Shown: piece after piece, positions 27,068 through 38,758 of the stretch
How the letters are laid out: each line of letters opens with the position of its first letter
Position numbering within the stretch: position 1 is the first letter of the stretch
NCBI RefSeq assembly: GCF_900102905.1
Contig: NZ_FNFV01000001.1
Location: 689,501-753,500 of the forward strand
Direction of reading: 5' to 3'
DNA length: 64,000 nucleotides
Origin: Meinhardsimonia xiamenensis
GTDB taxonomy: Bacteria; Pseudomonadota; Alphaproteobacteria; Rhodobacterales; Rhodobacteraceae
The notes under the pieces: generated by a model
The model's input: only the letters and a program-made list of their open reading frames with translations
What the model was told of the DNA's origin: nothing
Databases searched by the model: none
Made by a program: the position numbers and the translations under genes

Positions 27068-28096
27068 ATGGCCGAAGGCGGCTTCACCCCTCGGGTGTTT
27101 TCAGGCATCCAGCCCTCGGGCGGGCTGACGCTCGGCAACTATCTCGGCGCGATGAAACGTTTCGTCGAGATGCAGAATGCGGGCGTCTACGAGTGCATCT
27201 ACTGCATCGTCGATCTGCATGCGATCACCGTCTGGCAGGAGCCGCAGGCGCTGCGCCGGGCCACGCGCGAGCTTTGCGCCGGCTACATCGCCGTGGGCAT
27301 CGACCCCGAGCGTTCGATCCTGTTCAACCAGTGCCAGGTGGCCGGTCACGCCCAGCTTGCCTGGATCTTCAACTGCGTCGCGCGGCTGGGCTGGATGCAG
27401 CGCATGACCCAGTTCAAGGACAAGGCCGGCAAGAACGCCCAGAACGCCTCGCTGGGGCTGTTTGCCTATCCCACGCTGATGGCCGCCGACATTCTGCTTT
27501 ACCACGCCACCCATGTGCCGGTCGGCGAGGATCAGAAGCAGCACCTGGAGCTGACCCGCGACATCGCCGCGAAGTTCAACCACGACTACGGGGTGGAGTT
27601 CTTCCCGCTGCCCGAGCCGGTGATCGAGGGGGCGGCGACGCGCGTGATGAGCCTGCGTGACGGCACCAAGAAGATGTCGAAGTCCGACCCCTCGGACATG
27701 AGCCGCATCAACCTCACCGATGATGCCGACACCATCGCGCTCAAGATCCGCAAGGCCCGCACCGACCCCGACCCGCTGCCCGAGAGCCCCGAAGGGCTCG
27801 AAGGGCGCCCCGAGGCGCGCAACCTCGTCAACATCTATGCCGCGCTCGCCGACAAGAGCGTCGCCGAGGTGCTGGCCGAGTTCGGCGGCAAGCAGTTCTC
27901 CGAGTTCAAGCCCGCGCTCGCGGAGCTTGCGGTGACGCATCTCTCGCCGATCTCGAAGCGCATGGCCGAGCTGATGCAGGATCAGGCCGAGATCGACCGC
28001 ATTCTCGCGCGCGGCGCCGATCGGGCCGAGGAGATCGCCGCGCCGATCCTGCGCAAGACCTACGAGATCGTCGGGCTGGTGCAGACGCGCGGCTGA
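27068..28096 (+). CDS. trpS: Tryptophan-tRNA ligase
   Basis: Class I aminoacyl-tRNA synthetase of 342 residues. The first signature is [13 protein letters not shown], the TLGN version of HIGH that class I TrpRS proteins use, and the second is KKMSKSD. Trp-binding stretches IVDLHAITV and [14 protein letters not shown] are also present. The ATG at 27068 matches family N-termini; the frame is open 74 codons upstream without similarity. About 224 bases separate it from the divergent rhomboid-like gene, where I see no T-box or other structured leader. Confidence 0.97.
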   Translation: MAEGGFTPRVFSGIQPSGGLTLGNYLGAMKRFVEMQNAGVYECIYCIVDLHAITVWQEPQALRRATRELCAGYIAVGIDPERSILFNQCQVAGHAQLAWIFNCVARLGWMQRMTQFKDKAGKNAQNASLGLFAYPTLMAADILLYHATHVPVGEDQKQHLELTRDIAAKFNHDYGVEFFPLPEPVIEGAATRVMSLRDGTKKMSKSDPSDMSRINLTDDADTIALKIRKARTDPDPLPESPEGLEGRPEARNLVNIYAALADKSVAEVLAEFGGKQFSEFKPALAELAVTHLSPISKRMAELMQDQAEIDRILARGADRAEEIAAPILRKTYEIVGLVQTRG

Positions 28097-28154
28097 CGTG
28101 GCGCGGGGTGGGAAGGGGTTTTCCTTTCCGCCGTGGCGTGCTCTTTTCGCGGCC

Positions 28155-29087
28155 ATGACACCCTTGACAATGCCGGACGGCGCACCCGTCCCCCGCTTCG
28201 CCTTTGGCACCATGCAGTTCGGCGGCGGCGCCGATGAGGCCGCAAGCCGCGCCATGTATGAGGCCGCCCGCGCCGCAGGGATCACGCATTTCGACACCGC
28301 CTACGGCTACACGGGCGGCGAATCCGAGCGGCTTCTGGGCCGTTTCGCCGCGGCCGAGCGCGACAGGCTCTACATCGCCACCAAATGCGCCTGGCCGCTG
28401 CCGGCGAGCCGGGCCAACATCACCGCCCAGTTCGACGAGAGCCGCCGACGGCTGGGTATGGACATGGTCGATCTGCTCTACCTCCACCGCTGGGACGCCG
28501 AGACGCCCCTTGAGGAGACATTCGAGACCATGGCGCGCCTTGTCGAGGCGGGGCATGTGCGCCACGTGGGCGTGTCGAACTATGCCGCCTGGCAGGTGAT
28601 GAAGGCGGCTTCGGTGGCCGCGCGCTTCGGTCTGAAGATCACCGCGATCCAGCCGATGTATTCGCTGGTGAAGCGCACGGCCGAGGTCGAGATCTTCCCG
28701 ATGGCGCTGTCGGAGGGCTTTGCGGTGATGACCTACTCGCCGCTGGGCGGCGGGCTTCTCACCGGGAAATACGCCCGGGGCGAGACCGGGCGTCTGCTCC
28801 ACGATGCGGCCTACGCCCGCCGGTATGGCGACCCGACACTCCACAAGGTGGCCGAGCGGCTCGCCGCGATCGCCGGCGAGATGGGCGTGTCGCCGGCCAT
28901 GCTTGCCGTGGCGTGGGCGGCGCGCCATCCGGCCGTGACCGGACCGATCCTGAGCGCGCGCACGCCCGAGCAGCTTGCCCCCTCGCTCGCGGCCATCGCG
29001 TTCGACATGGATGACGCCCTTTACGCGCGGCTGTCACAGCTGGTGCCGGCTCCGCCGCCGGCCACGGACAGGACCGAGGAGGCATGA
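28155..29087 (+). CDS. Aldo/keto reductase
   Basis: A 310-residue NADPH-dependent aldo/keto reductase. Catalytic residues are visible: Asp and Tyr in HFDTAYGYTGGE, Lys in IATKCAWPL, and His in LYLHRWDAE. The NADP-binding end has VGVSNY earlier and a Ser/Arg-type region near GPILSARTPEQL. The start at 28155 gives a normal N-terminus; the frame is open upstream to 28098 with a poor start. Its stop overlaps the next flavin oxidoreductase as ATGA, so the two likely serve one oxidative pathway. Substrate is unknown. Confidence 0.88.
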   Translation: MTPLTMPDGAPVPRFAFGTMQFGGGADEAASRAMYEAARAAGITHFDTAYGYTGGESERLLGRFAAAERDRLYIATKCAWPLPASRANITAQFDESRRRLGMDMVDLLYLHRWDAETPLEETFETMARLVEAGHVRHVGVSNYAAWQVMKAASVAARFGLKITAIQPMYSLVKRTAEVEIFPMALSEGFAVMTYSPLGGGLLTGKYARGETGRLLHDAAYARRYGDPTLHKVAERLAAIAGEMGVSPAMLAVAWAARHPAVTGPILSARTPEQLAPSLAAIAFDMDDALYARLSQLVPAPPPATDRTEEA

Positions 29088-30154
29088 TCGACTTTCTCGT
29101 CATCGGCGGCGGCATCGGCGGCATCTCGGTCGCCTCCCGTCTCGCGCCGCTGGGCAAGACGGTGGTGGTGGAGGCGGAGGAGGGGCTCGGCTATCACGCC
29201 ACCGGCCGCTCGGCGGCGATGTTCGAGGAAAGCTACGGCCTGCCGTCGACGCGCGCGCTCAACCGCGCGAGCCGGGCCTTTCTGGAGGAAGCCGGCGTGC
29301 TCGCGCCGCGGGGCTTCATGATTGTGGGTACCGAAGAGGACCGCGAAGCCTTTGACACCGACATGGCCTCGATGGGCATGGAACCGATCACTGTCGCCGA
29401 GGCGCGCGAGATGGTGCCGATCCTGAACCCGGAGGTCGTCACGCGCGCGGGCTGGCATGCGGAGGCCTGGGACATCGACGTTGACCTGCTCCTGCAGGGT
29501 TACGCCCGCGAGGTGAGAGCGCATGGCGGCGAGATCAGGCTGAAGAGCCCGGTGACGGCGATCGCGAGGGCGCGCGACGGATGGCGCGTGACGGCGGGCG
29601 ACGAGGAGATCGCCGCGCGCCTGCTCGTCAACGCCGCGGGCGCCTGGGCTGACCGCATCGCCGGGCTCGCCGGGGTACGGCGCATCGGGCTGACGCCCTT
29701 CCGCCGCTCGATGGCGCGGCTTCCGGCGCCCGGCGGGCAGGATGTGCGGCGCTGGCCGATGCTCTTCGGCCCCGGCGAGACGTGGTATGCCAAGCCCGAC
29801 GCCGGCAAGCTCCTCGTCTCCCCGGCCGATGAAGACCCGGTCGAGCCGCATGATGCGTGGGCCGACGACATGGTGCTGGCCGAGGGGCTGCACCGCTACG
29901 AGCGCGTCGTCACCGAGCCGGTGACGCGGGTGGAGACGAGCTGGGCGGGCCTGCGCTCCTTCGCCCCCGACCGTCAGCTGGTGATCGGCTTTGCCCCGGA
30001 TGCGCCCGGCTTCTTCTGGCACGCCGCACTGGGCGGTTACGGCATCCAGACCTCGCCCGCGGCGAGCCGGCTCGCCGCCGACCTCATCGCCGGGCGCGCG
30101 CCCGAGATCGGCCGGGATCTGGCCGCGGCGCTCTCGCCCGCGCGGCTGGCGTGA
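29084..30154 (+). CDS. FAD-dependent oxidoreductase (DAO family)
   Basis: A 356-residue flavoprotein of the D-amino acid oxidase-like family. It starts with the Rossmann motif VIGGGIGGISVA, then EAEEGLGYHATGRSAAMF (flavin contact), LLVNAAGAWADRIA, and ends with WHAALGGYGIQTSPAASRLAADL. This matches a group annotated as glycerol-3-phosphate or glycine oxidase-like, which share low substrate specificity. It is coupled by ATGA to the aldo/keto reductase. I cannot name the substrate. Confidence 0.87.
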   Translation: MIDFLVIGGGIGGISVASRLAPLGKTVVVEAEEGLGYHATGRSAAMFEESYGLPSTRALNRASRAFLEEAGVLAPRGFMIVGTEEDREAFDTDMASMGMEPITVAEAREMVPILNPEVVTRAGWHAEAWDIDVDLLLQGYAREVRAHGGEIRLKSPVTAIARARDGWRVTAGDEEIAARLLVNAAGAWADRIAGLAGVRRIGLTPFRRSMARLPAPGGQDVRRWPMLFGPGETWYAKPDAGKLLVSPADEDPVEPHDAWADDMVLAEGLHRYERVVTEPVTRVETSWAGLRSFAPDRQLVIGFAPDAPGFFWHAALGGYGIQTSPAASRLAADLIAGRAPEIGRDLAAALSPARLA

Positions 30155-30174
30155 GCGGGTGACGTGGGCGGCGC

Positions 30175-30932
30175 TCAGTTCCTGATGCGCCAGCCGGTGC
30201 GGAAGATCCACCAGATCACGGCAAGGCACAGCCCGGTGAAAAGCGCGATTGCCGCAAAGCTCGCCCCCACCGCCACATCGGCCATGCCGAAGAATGACCA
30301 GCGGAAGCCCGAGATCAGATAGACCACGGGGTTGAACAGCGTCACCTTCTGCCAGAATTCGGGCAGCATGGTGATCGAGTAGAAGCTGCCGCCGAGAAAG
30401 ACGAGCGGTGTCACCACCAGAAGCGGCACCAGCTGCAGCTGCTCGAAGTTGCGCGCCCAGATGCCGATGATGAAGCCCATCAGCGCGAACGAGATGCAGG
30501 TGAGCACGAGGAAGGCGACCATCCAGACGGGGTGTTCGATGCGCACCTCCACGAAGAAGGTCGCGGTGGCGAGAATGATCACCCCGATCATCAGCGCCTT
30601 GGTCGCCGCCGCGCCGACATAGCCGATGACGATCTCGATGAAGTTCACCGGCGCGGAGAGGATCTCGTAGATGGTGCCAATGAATTTCGGGAAATAGATG
30701 CCGAAGCTCGCGACGCTGATCGCCTGGGTCATCACGGTGAGCATGATGAGCCCCGGCACGATGAAACTGCCGTAGCTGATGCCCTCGACCTCGGCGATGC
30801 GCGAGCCGATGGCCGCGCCGAAGACGACGAAATAGAGCGAGGTCGAGATCACCGGCGACAGGATCGACTGGAAGATGGTGCGGAAGGTGCGCGCCATCTC
30901 GAAGCGGTAGATGGCAAGGATCGCGATCCAGT

Positions 30933-30936
<4 letters not shown>
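30175..30936 (-). CDS. ABC-2 type exporter permease
   Basis: A 253-residue integral membrane protein of the ABC-2 family with about six hydrophobic helices. The [15 protein letters not shown] and [19 protein letters not shown] stretches are typical of NodJ/DrrB-like permeases. Its start overlaps the ATPase stop as ATGA, so it forms a two-subunit exporter with the upstream ATPase. The substrate is unknown. It is convergent with the FAD oxidoreductase, 20 bases apart. Confidence 0.9.
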
Positions 30937-31880
<944 letters not shown>

Positions 31881-31883
31881 GGC

Positions 31884-32510
31884 TCAACCTTCCTCTCGGC
31901 CGTGCCCGGCGGCAAGCGCGGGTCGCACATCCATCGCGGCGGCCCATGCCATCTTGAAGCTGCGGCGCGAGAGCTTGGCGCCGAACTCGGCCCGCGCGAG
32001 GCGGCGGGTGATTGTCCGGCCGGCATCGAAGGCGGAAACGATCTGCGCGGCGACCTCGATCTCGGCCTCGCGGTTCGCGCCCTTGTTGGCAAGCTCCTCT
32101 TCCAGAAAACTCAGCGAGGATTCCACCCCGTTTTCGGGAATCGCCACGGGCAGGTGGAGAAACGCCCCGTAACGCGCGCGCAGCTCGGCATCGGTGATGC
32201 CGGGGATCGGCGCGGAGCCGACATTGCCGAGCCTGAGGTCAAGGTGGCGGTTCCACAGCTTGCGCGGGTCATCCCACTCGAGGAGCCGCTTGGAGGCCGG
32301 GACGAGCGTTCCGGCGGCGGTGGTCACCCCGACCTTGGTGGCCGCGTCGCAGATCTCCCACACCGAGATGGCCACGTCCTCGAGCACCGTCTTGCGCGGC
32401 ACCGGCGCGCCGCCTGACCGGGCGCTGGCGCGGGCGTGAAAGGCCTCGACCCGTTCTGTCACCTCGGCGGTCACGTCGGCGATCGCCGCCCAGCCTTCCT
32501 CGAAGAACAT
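31884..32510 (-). CDS. Unrecognised protein upstream of ABC-2 exporter
   Basis: A 208-residue soluble protein I cannot assign. It begins MFFEEGWAAIADVTAEVTER and is mainly helical, with charged segments and no signal peptide or membrane segment. A stretch with ICDAATKVGVTTAAGTLVP and LEWDDPRKLWNRHLDLRLG may be a small beta core. The stop is three bases before the ABC ATPase start, so the three genes likely form an operon. The composition matches the window. A partner or regulator of the exporter is possible but unsupported. It is divergent from the next ABC set, about 92 bases apart. Confidence 0.75.
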   Translation of the reverse strand: MFFEEGWAAIADVTAEVTERVEAFHARASARSGGAPVPRKTVLEDVAISVWEICDAATKVGVTTAAGTLVPASKRLLEWDDPRKLWNRHLDLRLGNVGSAPIPGITDAELRARYGAFLHLPVAIPENGVESSLSFLEEELANKGANREAEIEVAAQIVSAFDAGRTITRRLARAEFGAKLSRRSFKMAWAAAMDVRPALAAGHGREEG

Positions 32511-32602
32511 GGCTGTCTCCCCGTTCGCTGAGGCTCAAGGGGTGCGCCGGGGCTTGAGCCGTGTCAAGGTGTGCCGCGTAGTCATCAGCTAGCCCGGAGC
32601 CC

Positions 32603-33339
<737 letters not shown>

Positions 33340-33343
<4 letters not shown>

Positions 33344-35712
33344 GGGGCCTGCGCGCACTCGACCGCAAGCTTCTTCGCGACATCCGCCGGCTCTGGGCGC
33401 AGTCGCTGGCGATTGCGCTGGTGCTGGCGGCAGGTGTGGCGATCCTCCTGATGTCCTTCGGCATGCATCGCGCTCTCTTCGAGACCCGCGAAGCCTATTA
33501 CGAGCGCAACCGCTTCGCCGATGTCTTCGCCGCCGTCACCCGCGCGCCGCGCACGCTTCTGCCCGAGATACGCGCCCTGCCGGGCGTGCGCGCGGTGGAG
33601 GCGCGCATCACCGGCATGGCGGTGCTCGATCTTCCCGACCATCCCGAGGTGGCGGTGGGCAGGCTGATCTCCCTTCCGCCCGCGGGCGAGCCGCTGCTGA
33701 ACGTGCCACTTCTGCGCGAGGGTCGGCTGCCGCGGCCCGAGGCGCGCGATGAGGTTGCCGTCAACGAGCCCTTTGCCCGCGCCAACGGCTACGCGATCGG
33801 AACGGTGATCCACGCCACGCTCAACGGCCAGAAACGCGCCCTCAGGATCACCGGCACGGTGCTGAGCCCCGAGTTCATCTATACGCTGCCGCCGGGCGGG
33901 CTGATGCCCGACAATCTGAACTTCGCCGTCATGTGGCTGCCCGAACGCATGCTCGCGGCGGCCTACGACATGGAGGGTGCCTTCAACGATCTGGCGCTGG
34001 CGCTTGCGCGCGGGGCGCCTGAGGCCGACGTGATCGACCGGCTCGACCGGCTTCTGGAACACTACGGCGCTCAGGGCGCGCATGGGCGCGACCTGCAGCA
34101 GAGCCATGCCTTCGTCGACTCCGAGATCGAGCAGCTGCGCAACATGGCGGTGGTGCTGCCGCCGGTGTTCTTCGGCATCGCGGCCTTTCTGGTGAGCATG
34201 GTGGTGGGGCGGATCATCGAGCTGGAACGCTCCGAGATCGGGTTGATGAAGGCGCTGGGCTATTCGAACAGGGAGGTCGCCTTCCACTACCTCTCGCTTG
34301 CGGCGCTGATCGCGGTTGCAGGCATTGCCGTGGGCTATGGCGTTGGCGCATGGATGTCGCGCGAGCTCGCAGAGCTCTATGCGCAGTACTTCGACTTTCC
34401 CTATGTGATCTTCGCCAACCCGTCCGACGCCTATGCTGTCTCGGGCGTGCTCGGGCTTGCCAGCGCCCTTCTTGGCGCCCTGCGCAGCGCGATGAAGGCC
34501 GCGCGCCTGCCGCCGGCGGTGGCAATGGCGCCGCCCGCGCCGCCTTTCTACCGGCGCGGCGCGATCGACCGGGTGATTGCCGCGCTGCGGCTCTCGCAGC
34601 CCACCACGATGATCTTGCGCGGCATCTTCCGCTGGCCCCTGCGCGCGGCGCTCACCGCGCTTGGCATCGCGTTTGCCGTGGCCGTGCTCGTCTCGTCGGG
34701 CTTCATGTTCGACTCGATGGACGAGATGATGGACAACGCCTTCTTCCGCGCCAACCGGCAGGATGCGACGCTGGTGCCGACGCGCGAGCTGCCCCCGGTC
34801 GCGCTTGACGAGGTGGCGCGCCTGCCCGGCGTGATGATGGTGGAGGGCGGGCGCAGCGTGCCGGTCAGGTTGCGGCATGGGCATCTGTCGCGGCGACTGG
34901 CGATCGAGGCGCGCCCCCCCGGCGCCACGCTCGCCCGCGCGCTCGATGCCGATGGCAACGCGGTCGAGGCGCCTAGCGATGGAATTCTGATCTCGAAGCG
35001 GCTTTCGGAGGTGCTGGAGGCACCGCCCGGCACCGTCATCGAGGTGGAGTTTCTGAGCGGCCGGCGGGAGACGGCGGAGGTGACGGTTGCCGGCGTCGTC
35101 ACCCAGTACATCGGCCTTGGCGCCTACATGCAGGAGGAGGCGCTGCGCCGGCTCAGGCGCGAGGGGCCGCGGCTCTCGGTCATCCATGTCGAGCTTGACC
35201 CCGCCCGGCACGATGATTTTCAGGCCGCGCTGAAGGAACTGCCGCGCCTGTCGGCCCCGGTGATGCTCAACCGCGCGCGCCAGTCCTTTCAGGAGACGAT
35301 CGACCAGAACGTCACGGTGATGGCGACGATCTATGTGATTGTCGCGGTGCTGATCACCGTGGGCGTGGCCTACAACTTCGCCCGCATCCAGCTCTCCGAA
35401 CGCGCGCGCGATCTCGCCAGCCTGCGCATCCTCGGCTTCACGGAAGGCGAGGTTTCCTACATCCTGATGGGCGAGACGCTGCTTCTGGCGATCATTGCCC
35501 AACCCTTGGGATGGGCCATCGGCACCGGGCTTGCCTGGCTGATCGTGGAGGGCTTCGCCTCCGATCTCTACACCATTCCTCTGGTGCTCGAGCGCGACAC
35601 CTTCGCAAAGGCCTCGCTCGTCGTGCTGGCGGCGGCGGCGGCCTCGGCGCTCGCGGTGCGGCGGCGGCTCGCGCGGCTCGATCTGATCGAAGTGATGAAG
35701 ACAAGGGAATAG
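33340..35712 (+). CDS. FtsX-like ABC permease
   Basis: A 790-residue permease with two FtsX domains. An N-terminal helix near [19 protein letters not shown] is followed by a large periplasmic domain, three helices around residues 270-390, a second periplasmic domain, and a final three-helix block containing [20 protein letters not shown] and [19 protein letters not shown]. That duplicated layout resembles DevC/YknZ-type relatives with two core units. It starts with a GTG at 33340 overlapping the ATPase stop (GTGA). Role: effluxing an unknown compound across the inner membrane or the envelope with the adaptor that follows. Confidence 0.92.
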
Positions 35713-35724
35713 AGGGAACAGTCA

Positions 35725-36942
35725 ATGAAGATGCGCACCCTGATCGGGGCGACGCTGGGCGCGGCGGCGCTGGCGGGACTCCTCTGGGCGGCCTTCCGGC
35801 CTCAGCCGGTGCCGGTGGATCTCGCTGAAGTGACCCGCGGCCCGATGCAGATCACCGTCGGCGCCGACGGGCGCACGCGCATCCGCGAGGTGTTCGAGGT
35901 GGCCGCGCCTTTCACCGGGCGCGCCGAGCGCTCGCCGGTGCGCGTGGGCGACCCGGTGGTGAAGGGCGAGACGGTGGTGGCGATCGTCCGCCCCGCCGCG
36001 CCGCCGCTTCTTGACGCGCGCGCGCGCCTCGAGGCTCAGGCGGCGGTGCGGGAGGCGGAGGCCGCGCTCGCCGCTGCGGCAAGCCGGGTCCGGCAGGCCG
36101 AGGAGGAACTTGACTACGCCCGCACCGAATATGAGCGCATCGTCAAGCTTGTGGAGCGCGGCGTGGCCAGCACCACACAGCTTGAGAACGCCCACCGCAT
36201 TCTCAAGCTCAAGGAAGCGGCCCTTGACACTGCGCGCTCGGAGGAGGCCCGCGCCCGCAGCGCGCTCGCCCGTGCCCGCGCCGCGCTTGTCGATCCCGAG
36301 GAGCTTGCCGAAGAGGGCGGCCCTTGCTGCGAGGGCTGCTGCCTCGAGATCCGCTCGCCCGCCGATGGCGTGGTGCTCGAGGTGGCGCAAATCAGCGCGC
36401 GGCCGGTGCAGATGGGAGAATTCCTCGTCTCGGTCGGGCGGCCCGACGACCTCGAGATCGTGGCCGATCTTCTTTCCGCCGACGCGGTGCGCCTGCCGCC
36501 CGACGCGCGGGCCAGCGTCGAACGGTGGGGCGGCGCCGAGGCTCTCGAAGCGCGGCTGAGGCGCATCGAGCCGGTGGCGCGCACCAAGGTCTCCGCCCTT
36601 GGGATTGAGGAGCAACGCGTGGATGCGATCTTCGACATTCTCACCCCTCCCGAGGAGCGCCCCGGCCTCGGCCATGGCTTTGCCGTCTATCTGCGCATCA
36701 TCGAATGGGAGGCGGAAGATGTCGTGCAATTGCCGCTGAGCGCGGTCTTTCGCGAGGGCGGCGAGTGGTTTGCCTTCACCGTGCGCGAGGGGCGCGCGCG
36801 CCGGGTCAGGGTGGAGCTTGGCCGGCGCAATGGCGAGGTGGCAGAGCTTCTGTCAGGCTTGAGCGCGGGTGACGTGGTCATCGTTCACCCTTCCGACCGC
36901 GTGGTCGAGGGGGTGGAGATCGTCTCCCGCACCTCAAGCTGA
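35725..36942 (+). CDS. HlyD-type periplasmic adaptor with CCxxCC motif
   Basis: A 405-residue membrane-fusion protein. A single N-terminal helix (about residues 5-25) anchors it; a lipoyl-like barrel and a coiled-coil hairpin (about 90-195) follow. It ends with beta-barrel and MP domains containing GLGHGFAVYLRI and SAVFREGGEWFAF. At residues 201-206 the end of the hairpin carries CCEGCC, just before the returning lipoyl strand (IRSPADGVVLE). Four clustered cysteines are unusual in this class and could bind a metal or form disulfides. It follows the permease by 12 bases. Confidence 0.9.
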   Translation: MKMRTLIGATLGAAALAGLLWAAFRPQPVPVDLAEVTRGPMQITVGADGRTRIREVFEVAAPFTGRAERSPVRVGDPVVKGETVVAIVRPAAPPLLDARARLEAQAAVREAEAALAAAASRVRQAEEELDYARTEYERIVKLVERGVASTTQLENAHRILKLKEAALDTARSEEARARSALARARAALVDPEELAEEGGPCCEGCCLEIRSPADGVVLEVAQISARPVQMGEFLVSVGRPDDLEIVADLLSADAVRLPPDARASVERWGGAEALEARLRRIEPVARTKVSALGIEEQRVDAIFDILTPPEERPGLGHGFAVYLRIIEWEAEDVVQLPLSAVFREGGEWFAFTVREGRARRVRVELGRRNGEVAELLSGLSAGDVVIVHPSDRVVEGVEIVSRTSS

Positions 36943-36950
36943 GCGCGGCG

Positions 36951-37724
36951 CTACCTTTCCCCGTCGAAGGCGCGCACTTCGATGCCTGCTGCTTCCAGCG
37001 CACTCCGCACGGCGCGGGCGATCTCCACCGCCGTCGGCCCGTCACCATGCAGGCAGATGGTGTCGATGCGCGTCGGGATGCGCTTGCCGCTCTCGGTGAT
37101 GATGGCGCCCTCCTTTGCCATTGCCACCATGCGCCGTGCGGCCTCCTCGGGGTCGTGGATCATGGCGCCGGGCTGGCTGCGATCGACGAGCGTGGCGTCG
37201 TCGTTGTAGGCGCGGTCGGCGAAAATCTCTCCCGCGCGCCGCGCCCCGAGCGCCGTGGCCGCGCGCTCCTGAGCGGTGGCAGCGATGGTCATGATGATGA
37301 TGTCGGGTGCCACCTTCAGCGCCGCCTCGTAGCAGGCGCGCGCCATCGCCTCGTCTTCGGCGCACATGTTGGCCAGCGCGCCGTGCAGCTTCAGATGCCG
37401 CACCTCGCCGCCGACAAGCCGGGCAATCGCCTGTGCCGCGCCGAGCTGATAGGCGACGAGACTGGCCAGCCGGTCATGCGGGAGCGCCATGCGGCGGCGG
37501 CCGAAATCCTTCAGATCGTCGAAACCGGGATGGGCGCCGATGCCGACGCCCTTCTCCACGGCAAGGCGCATGGTGCGTGCCATGTGGTCCGGATCGCCGG
37601 CATGGAAGCCGCAGGCGATGTTGGCCGAAGTGACGATGTCAAGGAGCGCCTCGTCATTGCCCATGCGCCAAGGGCCGAAGCTTTCACCCATGTCGGCGTT
37701 GAGATCGACGCGTTTGCCTGCCAT
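36951..37724 (-). CDS. pxpA: 5-oxoprolinase subunit PxpA (LamB/YcsF family)
   Basis: A 257-residue LamB/YcsF protein, subunit A of the ATP-dependent 5-oxoprolinase PxpABC that opens 5-oxoproline to glutamate. Conserved pieces are VDLNADMGESFG, ANIACGFHAGDPDHM, GAHPGFDDLKDFGRR, LKLHGALAN, EIFADRAY, and CLHGDGPTAVEIA. The ATG at 37724 gives the normal start, with GAGG upstream; the longer frame into pxpC is not real. Order on the minus strand is pxpB, pxpC, pxpA. Confidence 0.96.
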   Translation of the reverse strand: MAGKRVDLNADMGESFGPWRMGNDEALLDIVTSANIACGFHAGDPDHMARTMRLAVEKGVGIGAHPGFDDLKDFGRRRMALPHDRLASLVAYQLGAAQAIARLVGGEVRHLKLHGALANMCAEDEAMARACYEAALKVAPDIIIMTIAATAQERAATALGARRAGEIFADRAYNDDATLVDRSQPGAMIHDPEEAARRMVAMAKEGAIITESGKRIPTRIDTICLHGDGPTAVEIARAVRSALEAAGIEVRAFDGER

Positions 37725-37735
37725 GGCACATTTCC

Positions 37736-38758
37736 TCACTCTTGCGGCGGGTCGGTGGCCGAGATCACCCCGCCGATCAGCTGATACGCCAGAAGGTCGG
37801 GAATCTCGGCCGGATCGCGCACGAGCGGCCGCACCCGCGCCTTCAGCCCCGCCCGATCCTGCCGCGCGCGGGCCTCGGCGTCCACCGCCTCCTCGAGGCT
37901 GACGAAGGTAAAGCGCAGCTCCGCGCCAGCCGGAGCCTGGGCCACCCGCGGCAGGTCGGGCTCGATCACCGTGGCGATGCGCGGATAGCCGCCGGTGGTC
38001 TGGCACTCGGTCATCAGCACATAGGGCGCGCCGTCCCCCGTCACCTGCACATCGCCCGGCATGACCACCTCGGAGACGATGGTGAGCCCCGCCGCGCCCA
38101 TGAAGCCCTCGCCTTCGGGGGTCAGCCGCACGCCCATGCGGTTGGCGCGCATGTCGCGGGTGAAACGGGTGGCGGCGAAGCGGGCGCGTTCGCTCTCGGC
38201 AAAGAAATCGGCCTGAAGGCCGGGCAGCACGCGCGCCACGCCGCCCGCAAATCGCGGCTCGGGCTCAACGCAGAGCCCCGCGCGCCCGGTTGAGGCGGGA
38301 GCGCCGAGAGGAAGGCGGTCGCCCGCGCGGATCGCCCGCCCGATGCCGGCGACGAGATGCGCCGCGCGCGAGCCGAGCAGGGGCTCGGTGGCGATGCCCC
38401 CGGCAAGATGGAGATACCCCCACGCCCCTTCCTGCACCGCGCCGATCTCGAGCCGCGCGCCGGCGGGCAGGAGGTGGCTGGCGTTCCAGGCAATGGGGCG
38501 GCCGTCGATACGCGCGGCCATGCGCGCGCCGGTCAGCGCGATCTCGACATCGACCGTCACCTCGAACACCCCGCCCATGCCGCCCATCTCGAGAGCGGCA
38601 CATGTCTCGGGCTGGCCGAGAAGCGCCGCCCCCTCCGAGAGTGCGAGCCGGTCCATCGCGCCGCCGCGCCCCAGCCCCTCGGCGAGCCATCCGGGCCGGC
38701 CCATGTCCTGCACCGTGACGGCAGGGCCCGCGGAGTGGACGATGAGTTCCGCGCTCAT
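37736..38758 (-). CDS. pxpC: 5-oxoprolinase subunit PxpC
   Basis: A 340-residue protein of the biotin-dependent carboxyltransferase/KipA family, subunit C of 5-oxoprolinase. It begins AELIVHSAGPAVTVQDMGRPGW and shows ANRMGVRLTPEG and the family ending MTECQTTGGYPRIATV. Its ATG at 38758 overlaps the pxpB stop as ATGA. There is an 11-base gap to pxpA. The alternative, urea amidolyase-related KipA, is the same family. Confidence 0.95.
   Translation of the reverse strand: MSAELIVHSAGPAVTVQDMGRPGWLAEGLGRGGAMDRLALSEGAALLGQPETCAALEMGGMGGVFEVTVDVEIALTGARMAARIDGRPIAWNASHLLPAGARLEIGAVQEGAWGYLHLAGGIATEPLLGSRAAHLVAGIGRAIRAGDRLPLGAPASTGRAGLCVEPEPRFAGGVARVLPGLQADFFAESERARFAATRFTRDMRANRMGVRLTPEGEGFMGAAGLTIVSEVVMPGDVQVTGDGAPYVLMTECQTTGGYPRIATVIEPDLPRVAQAPAGAELRFTFVSLEEAVDAEARARQDRAGLKARVRPLVRDPAEIPDLLAYQLIGGVISATDPPQE

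Noticed and set aside
27080-27140. Altered HIGH motif (TLGN) in TrpRS as sign of inactivity
   Set aside because: TLGN-type variants are normal in tryptophanyl-tRNA synthetases, and KMSKS is intact.
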